Assembly: GCA_023213315.1 (NCBI GenBank) | Contig: JAKCPI010002639.1 | Coordinates: 17,428-81,427, forward strand | DNA length: 64,000 nucleotides | Source: Euborellia annulipes | Lineage: Eukaryota; Arthropoda; Insecta; Dermaptera; Anisolabididae | Direction: 5' to 3' | In this document: positions 22,970-33,799 of the stretch, piece by piece | How positions within the stretch are numbered: position 1 is the stretch's first letter | Layout of the letters: the number at the start of each line of letters is the position of its first letter | Program-made: the position numbers and the translations under genes | The notes under the pieces: model-generated | Told to the model about the DNA's origin: nothing | The model's input: only the letters and a program-made list of their open reading frames with translations | Database searches by the model: none

Positions 22970-23470
22970 GGCCGTGTTGACTGATGAGCATATGACATCG
23001 GATATGCAAATATTTGTATTTTTATATAATTTTGTATATAACGGTATATCTAAGGTGTACACCTTGAGATTGCCAATAATCTCTTAAGAATTGATGATAG
23101 AATTATTTAATTAAACCCGAAACAAGGGCGGATACAGGGGGGGGGGTAAAGGGGTAATTACCCCCCCCCCCCCGAGATTTGAAAAAATACTTTTTTTCGG
23201 AAAAAAAATGTATTTTTAATGTTAAATTTTAAAAATTAATACTTACAAATTTGATTTGTATTTATATTCTGGCAAACAAGTACAAAATGCGCCTTTAAAT
23301 TACTGAAATTGTGTGCTGTGCGACCAGTCACTCCAAATTACCCCCCCCCCCCCGAGAAACACCTCTAGATCCGCCCTTGACCCGAAACGTCTTCTGTATG
23401 GAGATTTTTATTCGATAGAGGCTCTCCTTTTGACTGACATCCTCTCTTCCTGTCTATCATTCTGAAAACT
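22970..23470 (+). repeat. Dispersed repeat R2, interrupted by a hAT MITE
   Basis: It shares GACTTGGCCGTGTTGAC, GGTGTACACCTTGAGATTGC and CGAAACGTCTTCTG.ATGGAG with 49370-49985. Just before the MITE it reads TTGATGATAGAATTATTTAA, and after it ACCCGAAACGTC, together a hammerhead-like core whose stem II is poor. Confidence 0.6.
23123..23379. mobile_element. hAT MITE with perfect 8-bp duplication
   Basis: ACCCGAAA is duplicated at 23115-23122 and 23380-23387. Ends are CAAGGGCGGATACAGG and, inverted, CAAGGGCGGATCTAGAGG. It has inserted exactly at the GAAA of the R2 repeat. Length is 257 bp. Confidence 0.88.
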
Positions 23471-23479
23471 TACTTATAT

Positions 23480-24448
23480 TTTGTTAATTTATTTATACCG
23501 GTTATGTTCATTCATTTATTATTTCTAAATAGAATTAGTCACGCTTCTGGAAGCATTTTCTGAGAAAACGCGCTCAGACTAGATATTCACGTATGCTGAC
23601 TGATTGAAAACTAACTTGGTATTTTAATCTTTACATTTTAATTGAATTAACTTGTAGATTCAAGTATGAAAATGCAAATAACTTAATTATGAATAATATT
23701 TGGCTTATTCCAAATGGCCTAAAATTTATTTATTTATTACATTGTTGACAAGGGAATAAATAAATTAGTCTCATATCCAGGTTAAATACTTTTTAGTATC
23801 AAATTAATTAACTTTTGCCTTTCTCTCTCTCATACTGAAAATGCGTCATTTATTCTAATAAACACGCCATTCAGTTTCACTCAGTTCATTATAATAAAGT
23901 AACAGTGGATTGAGTCTCTCTCAATAAATGTATAATAAATTCCATGATTTATTTTCATTAGGTGCCTTTTAATTAATAGGACTAATGTGAAAACCTTTCA
24001 TACAAAATAATACAAACCTCTCTCGTGTTTAAATTGAAATATACTTTGGTCATATTAATAATAATAATTTATATTATGACAGTTTGACTTAATTTGCGAT
24101 TTTTAACTTTATCGGCTAATCCAAGTTTAGATATGCCAACAGAATACTTGGAGACACTTGTCATATCTGAAAACAAGCTTTGCAATTCCCTCTCCATGAA
24201 GCCAATGAATTAAGTGAGGTGTGATGGTGTCTTTAAGCTCCTGGTCAGTTTGGAATCGCTGCCCCCAAGCCAGTTCTTCAGTTCACGGAAACCAAACAAA
24301 TCCAAAAAATTCAAACAAAGTGGTTATGTAGAGAAGTAAGAGAAGTGTGTCCAACTACTTCTACAGGACTAGAAGAGGATGAATAAAAGGAAACGAGTGG
24401 AACTAGAAATAGGATTGCTTCATTAGCTAGAAATATGAACGGGGATTA
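23480..24448. other. AT-rich spacer, no gene seen
   Basis: Only near 24375-24440 is there a faint family 5 SINE trace (AAAAGGAAACGAGTGGAACTAG). No gene is supported. Confidence 0.4.
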
Positions 24449-24944
24449 AGGCCGTTTCACACTTAGGGTTTTCAGATTACATTGCATGCGATATGACGTC
24501 ACTGCAGGCAGAGCCAGCAGTGTGGTGCACTCACACGAGACATGCAGCCAGCGAATAAAACTTGAGCTGCCAAAAATTATAATAATACATATTAATAATA
24601 TATTCACCCGTCTCAGAGGGAGGGGCTTATTCAAACATGATGAGTTTGGAAGTCTAAGATTGGCGGAAATGGCCGAATGATGCCCTCTGGTGATCGTCTT
24701 TTTTTTATAAAATATTTCAATAAAACGTAAGCTGTCAAAATCAAATAACCTCACTTTTTGGTTAAAGTCAGCCATGTTGGATGACTGAAAAATCCGACTC
24801 TCTGATTGGTCGATGCAAAAAAAGGGATGCAAAAAAATAGAACATGCGGAATCAGCCAAAAACCCATGCAATCAGACGCTAGGGTCATAAATGACGTCAT
24901 ATCGCATGCGATATAACAAGAAAACCCTTCGTGTGAAGCGTCCT
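24449..24944. mobile_element. 496-bp MITE with TTA duplication
   Basis: TTA flanks both ends (24446-24448 and 24945-24947). Terminal repeats AGGCCGTTTCACAC and, inverted, AGGACGCTTCACAC extend inward through GGGTTTTC and GCATGCGATATGACGTCA. The size and 3-bp duplication suggest PIF/Harbinger. The 141-codon reverse open frame inside has no transposase motif and is not treated as a gene. Confidence 0.65.
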
Positions 24945-25149
24945 TTAGTTAGATGGATGGAGTTAGAGATAGTACAGTCGGCCCCACAAGTGCCTGATTT
25001 ACTCTAGAGTGGGCCTTGAACTTAGGCAACCAAAATACCTAGCTTTCGGATGTGTTGTCTTAAAAGTAGCACGAAACCATTTCTGGTATCCCAGTAGGAA
25101 TTTCAAGTACCAATAATAATAATATTGTCAGCCCCTTTTTAAACCAGGA

Positions 25150-25325
25150 AGGATATTGATGGTGGCCTGATGTAAAGGATAGCACACCGAAGCTGGAAAT
25201 CCTGGGTTCGATTCCCGGGATTCATGGGGCGCTTGGCCCACAAACAAACATACGCATACATTTGTTAAATAAATTTATATCTAAGTCCGAATCAAGATAA
25301 ATAAAATATTGAATATACAGAAGGT
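25150..25325 (+). repeat. SINE family 2, forward copy
   Basis: The head reads GGTGGCCTGATGTAAAGGAT (A-box-like) and a perfect B box GGTTCGATTCC at about 25206-25216, then GGGGCGCTTGGCCCAC and the AAATAAATTTATATCTAAGT tail. Confidence 0.65.
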
Positions 25326-25329
25326 ATAT

Positions 25330-26069
25330 ACGACGTAGATCTCAAAAATTATTTGTTTATAAATCTGAGAAAAAAGAATCGTTAAGTTCCCTCAGATTAT
25401 TTAAAACAAGGCGAATTAATTTGTTAGTACCTACTAAAGAATGCAATTTTGTGTGACTTTATTTTTATATTTCATAATTTATTTCAAGATTTATTTGTTT
25501 ATTTTTTATTAATAGAATTCGATTAACTATCAATATTGTATGTATTTGTATATTTCAAAATATATAGTATTTTCTTTTTTATCTTTTTAATAATAAATTA
25601 TTTTTACTATAGTTAGGTAAAAAAATATAAGTTTACTAATTAAACAATACATCTTTTTTGTTTTGTTCTCATTGGCAAACAAGTTGTTGTTGAATGTGCG
25701 TTCATTTCGTTTCAAGATGATTCAATTAATAGCCTATAGGAAACAAATTCTCTACTCTCTCGTTGGTACAGTTTATTTTCTTTTTTATTATTTGGACAAT
25801 ATTATTCATGAAGGAACCACGTGCCATTAACCTAAATCTGAGATAAAGGACATGTCATTTGCACTATTGTAAACACAACCAATGACAATGTTGTTTGATT
25901 TTTCTTGTTTTATACAAAAAAAGTCCACAGAGTAATAATGTTGTGATTTAAATAAAGAGGTAGATCTTTTTTTCCTTACAAGATGCCAAACTTGTCCCAA
26001 TTTCGATCATAATGGCGCTTGGTTCCTTTATGCATAACATCGTTCATTTAGAGTTTCAGATGGCTAGAG
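25330..26069. other. AT-rich spacer, no gene seen
   Basis: No motif, repeat end or splice-flanked frame is recognised in this stretch. Confidence 0.4.
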
Positions 26070-27041
26070 CAGTGGTTCCCAACCTTTTTTTGCCCATCGC
26101 CCCTTTCTGGAGGTTGTCTAACACCTATCGCCCCCTTTTCATTTTCATTGTATGCCTAATTTTAATTTGAAGTAAAGTGTAAATTTTTAATTAAAGCAGT
26201 TGTATTATAAACAATAGATAGGAGAGTGCAGCCAGGTAATCAGTCTCCACGAAATTAAACTCTCTGTTAAGGAAACAGTTTCGGCTTTAATGAGATAAAA
26301 CCATCCTCAGTCCAATGGTTGAGAGTATGAACTCAAATAACAAAGCATTGAGTTCATACTCTCAACTATTGGACTGGTTGGAGGATGGTTTTATCTCATT
26401 AAAGCCGAAACTGTTTCCTTAACAGAGAGTTTAATTTCGTGGAGACTGATTACCTGGCTGCACTCTCCCTGTCTATTGTTTAAATACAACAGCCACTTTA
26501 TTCCTTCAAAAGCAGTTGAATTATTTTAAACAATTTATTATCTTATATATATAAACATAAAAATTATATAAAAAAAGAAACCAGAGCAGTTGTATCCGTT
26601 CACTTTATCTCTAGTATCAATTTATGCATTTACAGAAATATACCTGCTGTACAAATTTACATGGTTCAAATTGAATCAAATTCATGGATTCTGTGATCTG
26701 CATCTGCATTTACGTACAAAAAAATGATTTAAAATTTTTTATGAAGAAAATAACAAAAATGGATTTTTTTCGGTCAAACTTTATTTAATGAAAACAAAAG
26801 TGACGTTTCGATTCTAGATTGGAATTATCTTCAGCCTATTTTATTTTTATGAAAATCTTTTTGTCCTCTTCTGTCCTGACCATCCCATCCTCTAAATGGG
26901 AGATTTTTCTCTTTGATTTTTGTTCTTTTAAATTAATAATTTTCCCCCCTTTGATTACTCATCGCCCCACACTTATTTATTGCCCCCCTGATTACCCAAA
27001 TCGCCCACTTGGGGGCGATCGCCCCAAGTTGGGAATCACTG
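26070..27041. mobile_element. hAT element, CAGTGGTTCCCAACC ends
   Basis: The left end is CAGTGGTTCCCAACCT and the right end, inverted, CAGTGATTCCCAACTTGG. Flanks GGCTAGAG (26062-26069) and GTCTAGAG (27042-27049) match at 7 of 8 bases. It is 972 bp, without an intact transposase, and contains a palindrome (26212-26482). On the reverse strand near 26805-26840 it carries CTGAAGATAATTCCAATCT..GAATCGAAACGTC. A truncated relative starts at 54873. Confidence 0.75.
26212..26482. repeat. 270-bp palindrome inside the hAT element
   Basis: Arms of about 125 bp (from ATAGATAGGAGAGTGCAGCC and its inverse CTGCACTCTCC.TGTCTAT) are nearly identical. The right arm reads GAGGATGGTTTTATCTCATT then AAAGCCGAAACTG, a hammerhead-like order with a GG/CC stem. 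Confidence 0.7.
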
Positions 27042-27108
27042 GTCTAGAGTAATCAAAAAATTCGGCAGAGGGTCTTTTGACTTCCTCCCAACAATTAATA
27101 ATTTAAGT

Positions 27109-27367
27109 CAGGGGCGTATATAGAAATTTTTTTTGGGGGGAGCTCCGAATTCAAAAATTTTTCTGCGGAAAATTTTTTTTTTAAGAAACTAAATTTTTTT
27201 TCACACAAAATTTTTTGCGGAACATTTTTTCTTTTGCTGACCAAAGTTTTCCATCCTGCGGAAAAATTTGTTGGCTGATGTCTGTATATCCCTATATATG
27301 TATATGTGTTTGGGAAATTTCGGGGGGCCCGGGCCCCCTCGGCCCCCCCCCCTTATATACGCCCCTG
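27109..27367. mobile_element. hAT MITE, CAGGGGCGTATA family
   Basis: ATTTAAGT is duplicated exactly (27101-27108 and 27368-27375). Ends are CAGGGGCGTATATAG and, inverted, CAGGGGCGTATATAAGGGG. Length is 259 bp. It lies about 260 bp upstream of exon 2 of transporter gene A. Confidence 0.88.
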
Positions 27368-27628
27368 ATTTAAGTCAAAATTTATAAATAAAATTCAAAA
27401 TAAGTAAGAAATAAATTGACGAAACATAAAACCTGAGTAAATTTCCTCTTTCTTATCTTGTGATTTCTCTAAAGTAAAAAGGTTTAAAAGAAAATGAAGT
27501 TAGATGATTAAAGGAAAATTTATTTCTTGGTTAATGATGGTGATGATATTTATTTTATGCCTTTCTTTCGTTGGCAAAGATCCATTTAGAAATTAATTAA
27601 ATTCTTTTATTCCCTTTTTTTTTTGCAG

Positions 27629-27933
27629 TTTCCCTTCAGGCATTCAACGTGGGTAGGGGCATTGGATGGCCGATGCCCGCATCTTTGTATTTCCTCAGCA
27701 ACCATTCCAGACGGCTTATCTTTCCTGGCGATGAACAGCGAGAAGAAGATATCGTTCCAGCCTTTGATCATATGCACATTGCTCTTATCAATTCCATATT
27801 TCCTTTAGTAGCGTCTTTCTATCTCATATTATCGATTTTTGTTAAAAGATCATTATCACTCAAAGTTAAAATGATCTTTGTTTCGTTGACGGATTTAATT
27901 TCTTGGTTAATTTCCATTTTTGGAGATCAAACG
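27629..27933 (+). CDS. Gene A exon 2 (TM1-3)
   Basis: The acceptor TTTTGCAG and donor ACG|GTAAAT are clear. The frame starts with two bases completing a split codon, so an upstream exon ending in phase 1 is required. It encodes GRGIGWPMPASLYF, the TM1 signature of this array, and ends with GDQT. Confidence 0.82.
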
Positions 27934-30900
27934 GTAAATATGATGATAGCGTCTTTTAAGAAACTTAAAAACTTGAAAAAATCGTGGCATTCTAATTTTG
28001 TTATCTTAAAAAAAAACGAATAAAAGACGGAAAGAAAGATATCATCTAAATAAATAATATACATAATATTGGACAGACGAATATTAAAATTATCAGCAAC
28101 CGTTCCAGATGATTTATCTTTCCTGGAAGAGTAGAAGTTTCGCTTCTTGTTACAAGAAACTTTTCGCGTTGTGAGCGACTAAGGGCCGGTTGCTACACTT
28201 ATAGAACAACTAGTAAATTTATCCGAACAATAGTAAATTATCGACGACACGCTTAACCTTCGAGTTAAGCAAAATGATTTCACTTATAATTAGCTATCTC
28301 AGATATAAGGAGTGTTTTGTGAAGTTAACAACTTAATAAAGACACAACAAACAATAAAAATTATTAAAAAATAAAAATAAAAATAAAGTTAATAAATATT
28401 AAAAATTAAAATAATTAATTAAAGATGATTACTTTTTTGTCCTTATTCACGTTGCTACACTTCACAAAACTTGTATCTCAGATCAGGGGCGCTCGGACGA
28501 ATTTGAATAGGGGGGGCATAAAATTCTTTTTTAGAACGATTAAAATAACGTTAATGATGATTAAATAGTATGGAATCCAAGCAAATTACTATAAAATGTC
28601 AATTAAAATCCACAATGTCTAATAAAATTAAAATTAAAAAAAATTTCCTAGTGATTTTAATCCAAAACGTTTGGTATAAAATTTGGAAGAAACGAATTTC
28701 TAACTACTTTTAAGTCCTTTGGGTAATTTAGAAAATTTTATTTTTCAAAAATAAAAATAAAGTTAATTTTTAAAAAAAATTGAAATAAAATAAAGATGTT
28801 TGCCCCCCTCTGTCCCCCCCTATAGGATGCCAGGGGGGCAAGTACCCTTGCCCCCCCCAGTCGGCGCCTATGTCTCAGATAGCTAATTACTTTTTTTTTT
28901 AACTCAAAAATTTAAAAATTTTCAAAAAAAAAAGGGTTTGCATTCGAATTTGTAATGCTTCCAAACTTGACATTGGTTTTGACATATCGACACTGGCCAA
29001 CTGGCCACTATTTATTACGATGATTGTGCAGTGACGTCATTTCAACTTTTTCTTGTGGGGGGGGGGCAAATTTTTTTCTTGAGGGGAGGAGCAAACATTT
29101 TTTTTTCTTAAAATTTACTTACAAATAGGTACTCAAATTTGGCCAAAAGATTTTAATTTAATTAATTGTTTAATTTTGTACAGTTTATATACTCGTAGAT
29201 ATATTTTGAAATATTTTATTTAGAATAATATAAAATTTTATAAAAATCAGAGCCCTTGGGAGGGGGGGGACTCCAAATGACGCCACCGTGCTTGTGTTTC
29301 TAATTTCACTTCTCTGTTAAGCCTTATACAGAACTAAATATCCTCGCCCTGGGCTCTTATTTAATCATATGATTAACTTAATTAGATGTGAAAATACTTG
29401 AAAGTCATAGATTAATTTAAAGGTGCATTCTGTATTCGTTTTCCAGAATATATACGTATACAAATAAAATTTTTATGTATTAATTTTTAATATTTTATAT
29501 TAAAAATAAAATTTTATTCCCAAAAAAAATATTTTTCTCAAATCTCGGGGGAGGGGGTGGGGGTAATTATCCCCTTTACCCCCTGCCCCTTGTTTCTGCC
29601 CTTGTTCGAGGCTCTTTGTTTGTATCAATAATAACCCAAAATATGTCTCAAAGACTCCATTTTTAATAAAATGTAAAAATTTTATTTCTAATATCGATTA
29701 TAATTGTTTCAGCCATTAATTTTCATAATAGCCCGGGTGTTCAACGGGATTGCATCTTCCAATCTACTCAACGTCCCTTTATATATCGAAGAAATAACCG
29801 AAGCTCAAATACGTGGCGGATTAGTTTGTCTTTCTGATTGTTTAATCAATGGCGGAGTCATGATCGGGTTTATAATTGGCTCGAATTGTTCATTTCAAAA
29901 TACTTTGTGGATTAATTTTGCTTTATCCACTCTGAGTTATCTTACAATTTTCTGTCTTCCGGAATCTCCTATTTGGTTGATGGTGCAAAATAAACGTTCC
30001 GATGCAAAGAAGAGTCTTATAAAATTACGACATCAAAATCATGATTATGAAACTGAACTGGATAATATAGTTCTATATATAAATAATAAAAAGGAATACA
30101 GTATAAAAGAAGTAATTCACAGTTTGAGAAATAAAAGGTGAGCTCTTTTTCTGTACCATTTATTATTCAACGCCTTAGTCAACATTCTTTTACAAACAAA
30201 TGCACAAGTATAAAAGCTTTTTTAAAACATTGGTCTACGTATAACGTAGACGGAGACTACGTATTTTTATTTACTGGTAGATATAAGGTGACTCAAAATA
30301 CGATTGGTCGATCTACGTCATTTATGTAATCTATTATCATAGCAATTTGTTATTATTGAAATTAAGCGTTAAAAAAAGTCATGAAAATTTTTTTTTTATT
30401 ATTTTTTTTAATGAAATATTTTTTTTTTATTTAATTATATATATAATATATATATATATATTTATAATATTTATATTTAAAACATATAACCAAGTATTTA
30501 TTAATTTAAATAAGCGCTTATTTAAATTAATAAATACTTGGTTATATGTTTTTCATAATTACCTCATGGACCAACACTTGATATATATAATTCTTTATTT
30601 ATATTTATATTATATATATATTATATTTTAATTTTTATAATTCTGGTGTGACTGACTTCACTCTGCCTTTATTCCAGATTTTTTTTGTGTCGAGATATTC
30701 TGTAGTCTATTGGCCTATAATATAAAACCATGACCTGTGGCTCAGAGGTAAAGAAGTTAGGTGCAAAACCGAGGAATAAAATTGTCTAGAATACTAAAAA
30801 AAAAAAAAATACTTTACTGATGTACATTTTTAGTTTTTGCTGCGATATTCTCAAAATCGTCTCTAACAATGAAGGTGTCGGGCGCAGATAGTGCTAACCC

Positions 30901-33455
30901 ACAAATATATAGTTCTGAGATATTTCAATTTCAAACTTTGGAAACAAACAAAACACCAATAGGAAGTTTTTTTTTTTTTTTGCTATAGTCAGAGCACTCT
31001 AATGCCGCCAATATCAGGCTGAGAAACAAATTGTACAACTAGTATAGCAGACCTTTGTTCAATTGATGGTGTTGAAAAGTCGGGTTTGTCATAATTGTGG
31101 GTTAGCACTATCTGCAGCCGACCCCTTCAAAAATTCATAAATTAATTATTTCTTAATATTTCTATTCCCATATCCCTTCCAAAATTGTCTGAAGCACTCT
31201 TTACTCTTTTAACATGTATATCTCGACAAAAATATTTGGTGGAATTGCACACAATTGATTTTCGAATGCAAGTTGTGTGTCTGCTTACTGTCAGTTGCAC
31301 TGGATTTTTTTGTATTCTCATGTTATAAAAAATCCATTTTGTTTTTTGTTTTAGGTCAAATCGAAAATCATTTTTTGTAGTATTAATGTTATTTATAATC
31401 GTAAATACTTCAGGAATTGCAATAATCCAGACTTATGCTATTGAAATATTAAGAGAAACTGAATTCTCTTTTTCGGAATATAAAACAATAATAATAACAG
31501 GTAAATCTTTTTCAAAACATGCATCTGAATTTATGATCTAAAGACAACATTGTTTATCTTTCTTATCTGAACATTGACTTCTTTTTCGCTCTTGATCAGC
31601 ATTTTTAGAGTTCAACTTTGTTCTCCCCGGAGGAGTCGCATTTTATTATTTACCGTACCGGTATATATATTTGATTAATATATTGGGAGTATTTTTGCGA
31701 TGCGAACAAGGTTTTGAAAAAATAAATAAATAAATAAATAAATAAGAAAATAAATTTAAAATACAATATCCATCAAACTCTCGACATCGAATTTTTGACA
31801 TGAAACCAATACTTTCTCTCTATATATATTAACATATATAGAGGTAAGAGAAAGTAAAAATTATTATTAAATTGAAATATTTTTATATGAGAATAGGAGA
31901 ACTTTAAATTAGTATTCACTGACAATGCAAAGTATATGTGAATGTCTTCTCATTTTAAAAGAAATAAAAGTAAATATAGGCTTATACTACAATTAATAAC
32001 TCAAAAAGTTATTAAGGAGTCAAAAAAAATCCAAGACATAGGCAGCCAAAATTATTTCTTTGTTTATTGCCGTTCCAGGCTGACGTTTCGCAATAATAAA
32101 AGAAATAATTTTGGCTGCCTATGTCTTGGATTTTTTTTGACTCCTTAATAATACTTCCAGCCACAAAGACATACCTCAAAAAGTTATAGGAATTTTGAGA
32201 CAAAAATTATTTTCCTGTTTTTGGAACGAAGTTCTTTAACGCGGCTTAATGCAGGTGAAATGGGAGAAAATGTAACGTAACAAAAATGCGTTCATAACAA
32301 TAATGCGTTCTCAGCGCCCGAGTGACGGCGGAGGAAGGCGAGATTAGCCGAAGCCTTGGCGAGGCTACGCCCACCTTCTCTTTCTATCTACCAAAGGCAG
32401 GAAATTGCTCGCCGAAAGCGAGCAAGAGGTTTCAGCGGGCGCAGATCCCTGGCTAGACGGAAAGCCCGTCTATTTAAATAATATTCAGATTAAATTATAT
32501 TCTGAGTTGAAGAAAAGGTGTGGGGGATCCCACGACTCCACACGTTTGCTTTTTTTCCTAGAAGGTCCTCTTTAAACATATAAAATTTGGTTTCGAGATT
32601 CCAATAGGTAGTTAGCCAGATAGACATTAGCGAATTGGGTATGTAGACAGCTACCTGCATCATACACGTATAAGGATTAAGTTTTAAAAGTGAAATTTAC
32701 GAAAAATACTTCTGTTTCAAAATAATCTAAGTTTTCCTATACTCTACTACATGAAATAGGCCTATTTGTTTGTTTGTTTGTTTTTTTTTATAAAAACGCC
32801 GTTCGCCTATCAGATTTTCTTCCATTAATCTATGAAATTGGAATATAATTCCAAAAGGTTTCTTCTTCTATTTTTTTTATCGGAAAAAAGAGAAATTTCA
32901 CATTCATTTTTTTTCGTCCCTCGTTTGTTTGTTTTAGGTGTTTGCTGCCTGCTGGGTTCCATCTCCGCCTGTCTTTTATCCGATAAAATTGGACGTCGTC
33001 CCCTCTTGCTCATCTCCATCAGTATGGTGATCCTCTGTCTCGCTCTTCTCGTCCTTTACACCTCCGGATTAGTCAATATTAATCTCATTCCGAAAATCGC
33101 AATTCCCGTCCATGTTTTCTCGATGAATTTAGGGATGGGCCCGATGCCCTATGTAATGATGTCGGAATTATTGCCACCACCAATACGGAAATTCGGCTCC
33201 AATATTTGTGTAATAACATTGTTTCTACTATTTTTTGTTGTAGTTTGTACATTTTCATCATTAATTCGATTAATAGGATTACATTTAACTTTGTTGTTTT
33301 ATATGTTGTTATGTATCTGTAGTTTTGTATTTGTTTATTTTTTTGTGCCGGAAACTAAACAGATTCCAAGACATTTAATGGAAAAAACAATTTATAGGGA
33401 AAATAGTCAAACATTTAAAGAAGAACTCACTTGTTTAAGAGAAATTCAAAATTAA
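27629..33455 (+). CDS. MFS transporter-like gene A (exons 2-5; exon 1 not found)
   Basis: The product would be a 12-helix plasma-membrane carrier of the MFS sugar-porter type (SLC2/Tret1-like). Exons join as 27629-27933, 29713-30137, 31355-31500 and 32938-33455, all with GT-AG borders and the same phases as genes B-E. A short first exon like theirs (about 16 codons) is expected upstream but I could not find one, so the gene may be incomplete. Conserved family signs are RGG after helix 4, PESPIWL, SDKIGRRPLL, GMGPMPY and PETK. It is the most diverged copy: exon 2 has three extra codons (DEQREEDIVP) and exon 5 differs at many positions. The extracellular loop keeps an N-glycosylation sequon (NHS). 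The substrate is unknown. Confidence in the family is high and in the gene being functional moderate. Confidence 0.8.
28484..28872. mobile_element. hAT MITE, CAGGGGCGCTCGG ends
   Basis: TCTCAGAT is duplicated at 28476-28483 and 28873-28880. The left end is CAGGGGCGCTCGGACG and the right, inverted, CATAGGCGCCGACTGGGG. Length is 389 bp. It differs from the other two G-rich families inside and is seen once in this window. Confidence 0.82.
29029..29288. mobile_element. hAT-like MITE, CAGTGACGTCATTT ends
   Basis: Left flank TGATTGTG and right flank TGCTTGTG match at 7 of 8 bases. The ends, CAGTGACGTCATTT and inverted CGGTGGCGTCATTT, are followed inside by G runs. Length is 260 bp. Confidence 0.65.
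29412..29603. repeat. G-run hAT MITE, 3' fragment
   Basis: It starts at AATTTAAAGGTGCATTCTG and ends CCCCTTGTTTCTGCCCTTG. The 5' third seen in the 8931 and 20955 copies is missing. Confidence 0.6.
29713..30137 (+). CDS. Gene A exon 3 (TM4-6)
   Basis: The acceptor is TGTTTCAG and the donor AAAAG|GTGAGC. It encodes the YIEEITEAQIRGGL loop after helix 4 and the PESPIWLMVQ segment after helix 6, ending in a lysine- and arginine-rich cytoplasmic loop. Its length, 425 bp, equals that in B and D. Confidence 0.85.
30479..30552. repeat. 74-bp perfect palindrome
   Basis: Two 37-nt arms meet with no spacer at TAAGC|GCTTA in intron 3 of gene A. It lies in sequence of almost pure A and T and could extrude as a cruciform. 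It has no relative elsewhere in the window. Confidence 0.8.
30640..31340. other. Intron 3 of gene A: R1 and tRNA-like remnants
   Basis: A decayed R1 hairpin lies at 30645-30700 (TCTGGTGTGACTGAC ... CCAGATTTTTTTTGTGTCGAG). A tRNA-like TGACCTGTGGCTCAGAGGT follows at about 30731. Short inverted blocks (GTCGGGCGCAGATAGTGCTA at 30878 and its inverse near 31105) frame a roughly 240-bp element. Confidence 0.4.
31355..31500 (+). CDS. Gene A exon 4 (TM7)
   Basis: At 146 bp with split codons at both ends it is identical in size to exon 4 of B, C and D. It encodes VNTSGIAIIQTYAIEILRE, the helix 7 region. The GLUT-type QQLSGIN pattern is replaced by xxTSGIA. Confidence 0.83.
31756..31858 (-). repeat. 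R1 end fragment
   Basis: Only the terminal inverted repeat (ATATATATTAACATATATAG) and the adjacent TCGACATCGAATTTTTGACA are present, in intron 4 of gene A. Confidence 0.5.
32011..32155. repeat. Inverted repeat, about 55-bp arms
   Basis: GAGTCAAAAAAAATCCAAGA and its inverse frame a centre with CCAGGCTGACGTTTCGC. On the reverse strand this reads GCGAAACGTCAGCCTGG, also found after the hammerhead-like motifs at about 42020 and 62905. Confidence 0.7.
32230..32490. other. GC-rich island with stable hairpins
   Basis: Within AT-rich intron 4 of gene A lies a GC-rich block with two compact hairpins: GCTCGC-CGAAA-GCGAGC near 32408-32424 and AGACGG ... CCGTCT near 32454-32471. AGCCGAAGCCTTGGCGAGGC precedes them. 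CCCTGGCTAG and GGAAAGCCCG recur, reversed, at 1630-1725. It is likely a structured repeat or old RNA-derived element. No coding frame is supported. Confidence 0.4.
32938..33455 (+). CDS. Gene A exon 5 (TM8-12)
   Basis: The acceptor is TTGTTTTAG. The exon starts with the second base of a Gly codon and runs to TAA. Visible are SDKIGRRPLL (loop 8-9), GMGPMPYVMMSELLPPPIR (helix 10 and following loop) and FVPETKQIPRHLME at the C-terminus. The last residues after this differ completely from B-D. Confidence 0.85.
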
Positions 33456-33469
33456 AATGCCTTAAAAAA

Positions 33470-33660
33470 AAATCTCTTGGGCCATAGCACTGTGGTAGAG
33501 AATCCGCCTCTTGTGCTACGGTTCCCATCTCGTCTCGTGCGAGTTATAAATATTTATTTTAATTTAATTGCCAACACTAAATTGAAATGAATAGAGACTG
33601 GGTCTGAATGACCTCCATTGCCACAAAAGAGCTTAAATAAATTAAAAAAAAAAAAAACAA
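33470..33660 (+). repeat. tRNA-derived SINE, family 4
   Basis: A tRNA-like A box, ATAGCACTGTGGTAGAG, opens it. GGTTCCCATCTCG stands where a B box would be, then a unique body and a poly-A tail at 33639-33660. It starts just after the stop of gene A and may supply its polyadenylation region. Confidence 0.5.
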
Positions 33661-33799
33661 AAACAAAAACAAATACAGTAAATTATCAAATATTTTCATA
33701 AAAATTGATAGAACAGATGAATCGTATGAAAATTTTAATTTCTTAAATTCTTTAAATTAAAAAAAAAAAAAAAAAAAAAAACACTTGGATATAAGTTTT

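Larger units (their letters stand above)
28183..29400. repeat. Decayed Harbinger-like element in intron 2 of gene A
   Basis: It begins TAA-GGGCCGGTTGCTACAC and shares CTTAACCTTCGAGTTAA, AGCTATCTCAGATA and TTTAATCATATGATTA with 20575-21600. Two hAT MITEs (28484 and 29029) interrupt it. The right end is not recognisable, so the boundary is approximate. Confidence 0.4.

Noticed and set aside
24446..24871. 141-codon reverse open frame
   Set aside because: It lies within the TTA-flanked MITE, spans its terminal repeat and shows no transposase or Myb/SANT motif.
25206..25216. Possible functional tRNA genes (also at 1514, 6720, 33500, 34080, 34680, 34950, 52570)
   Set aside because: Boxes A and B are present, but a paired acceptor stem, a proper anticodon arm and standard length are lacking, and tails show they are SINE heads.
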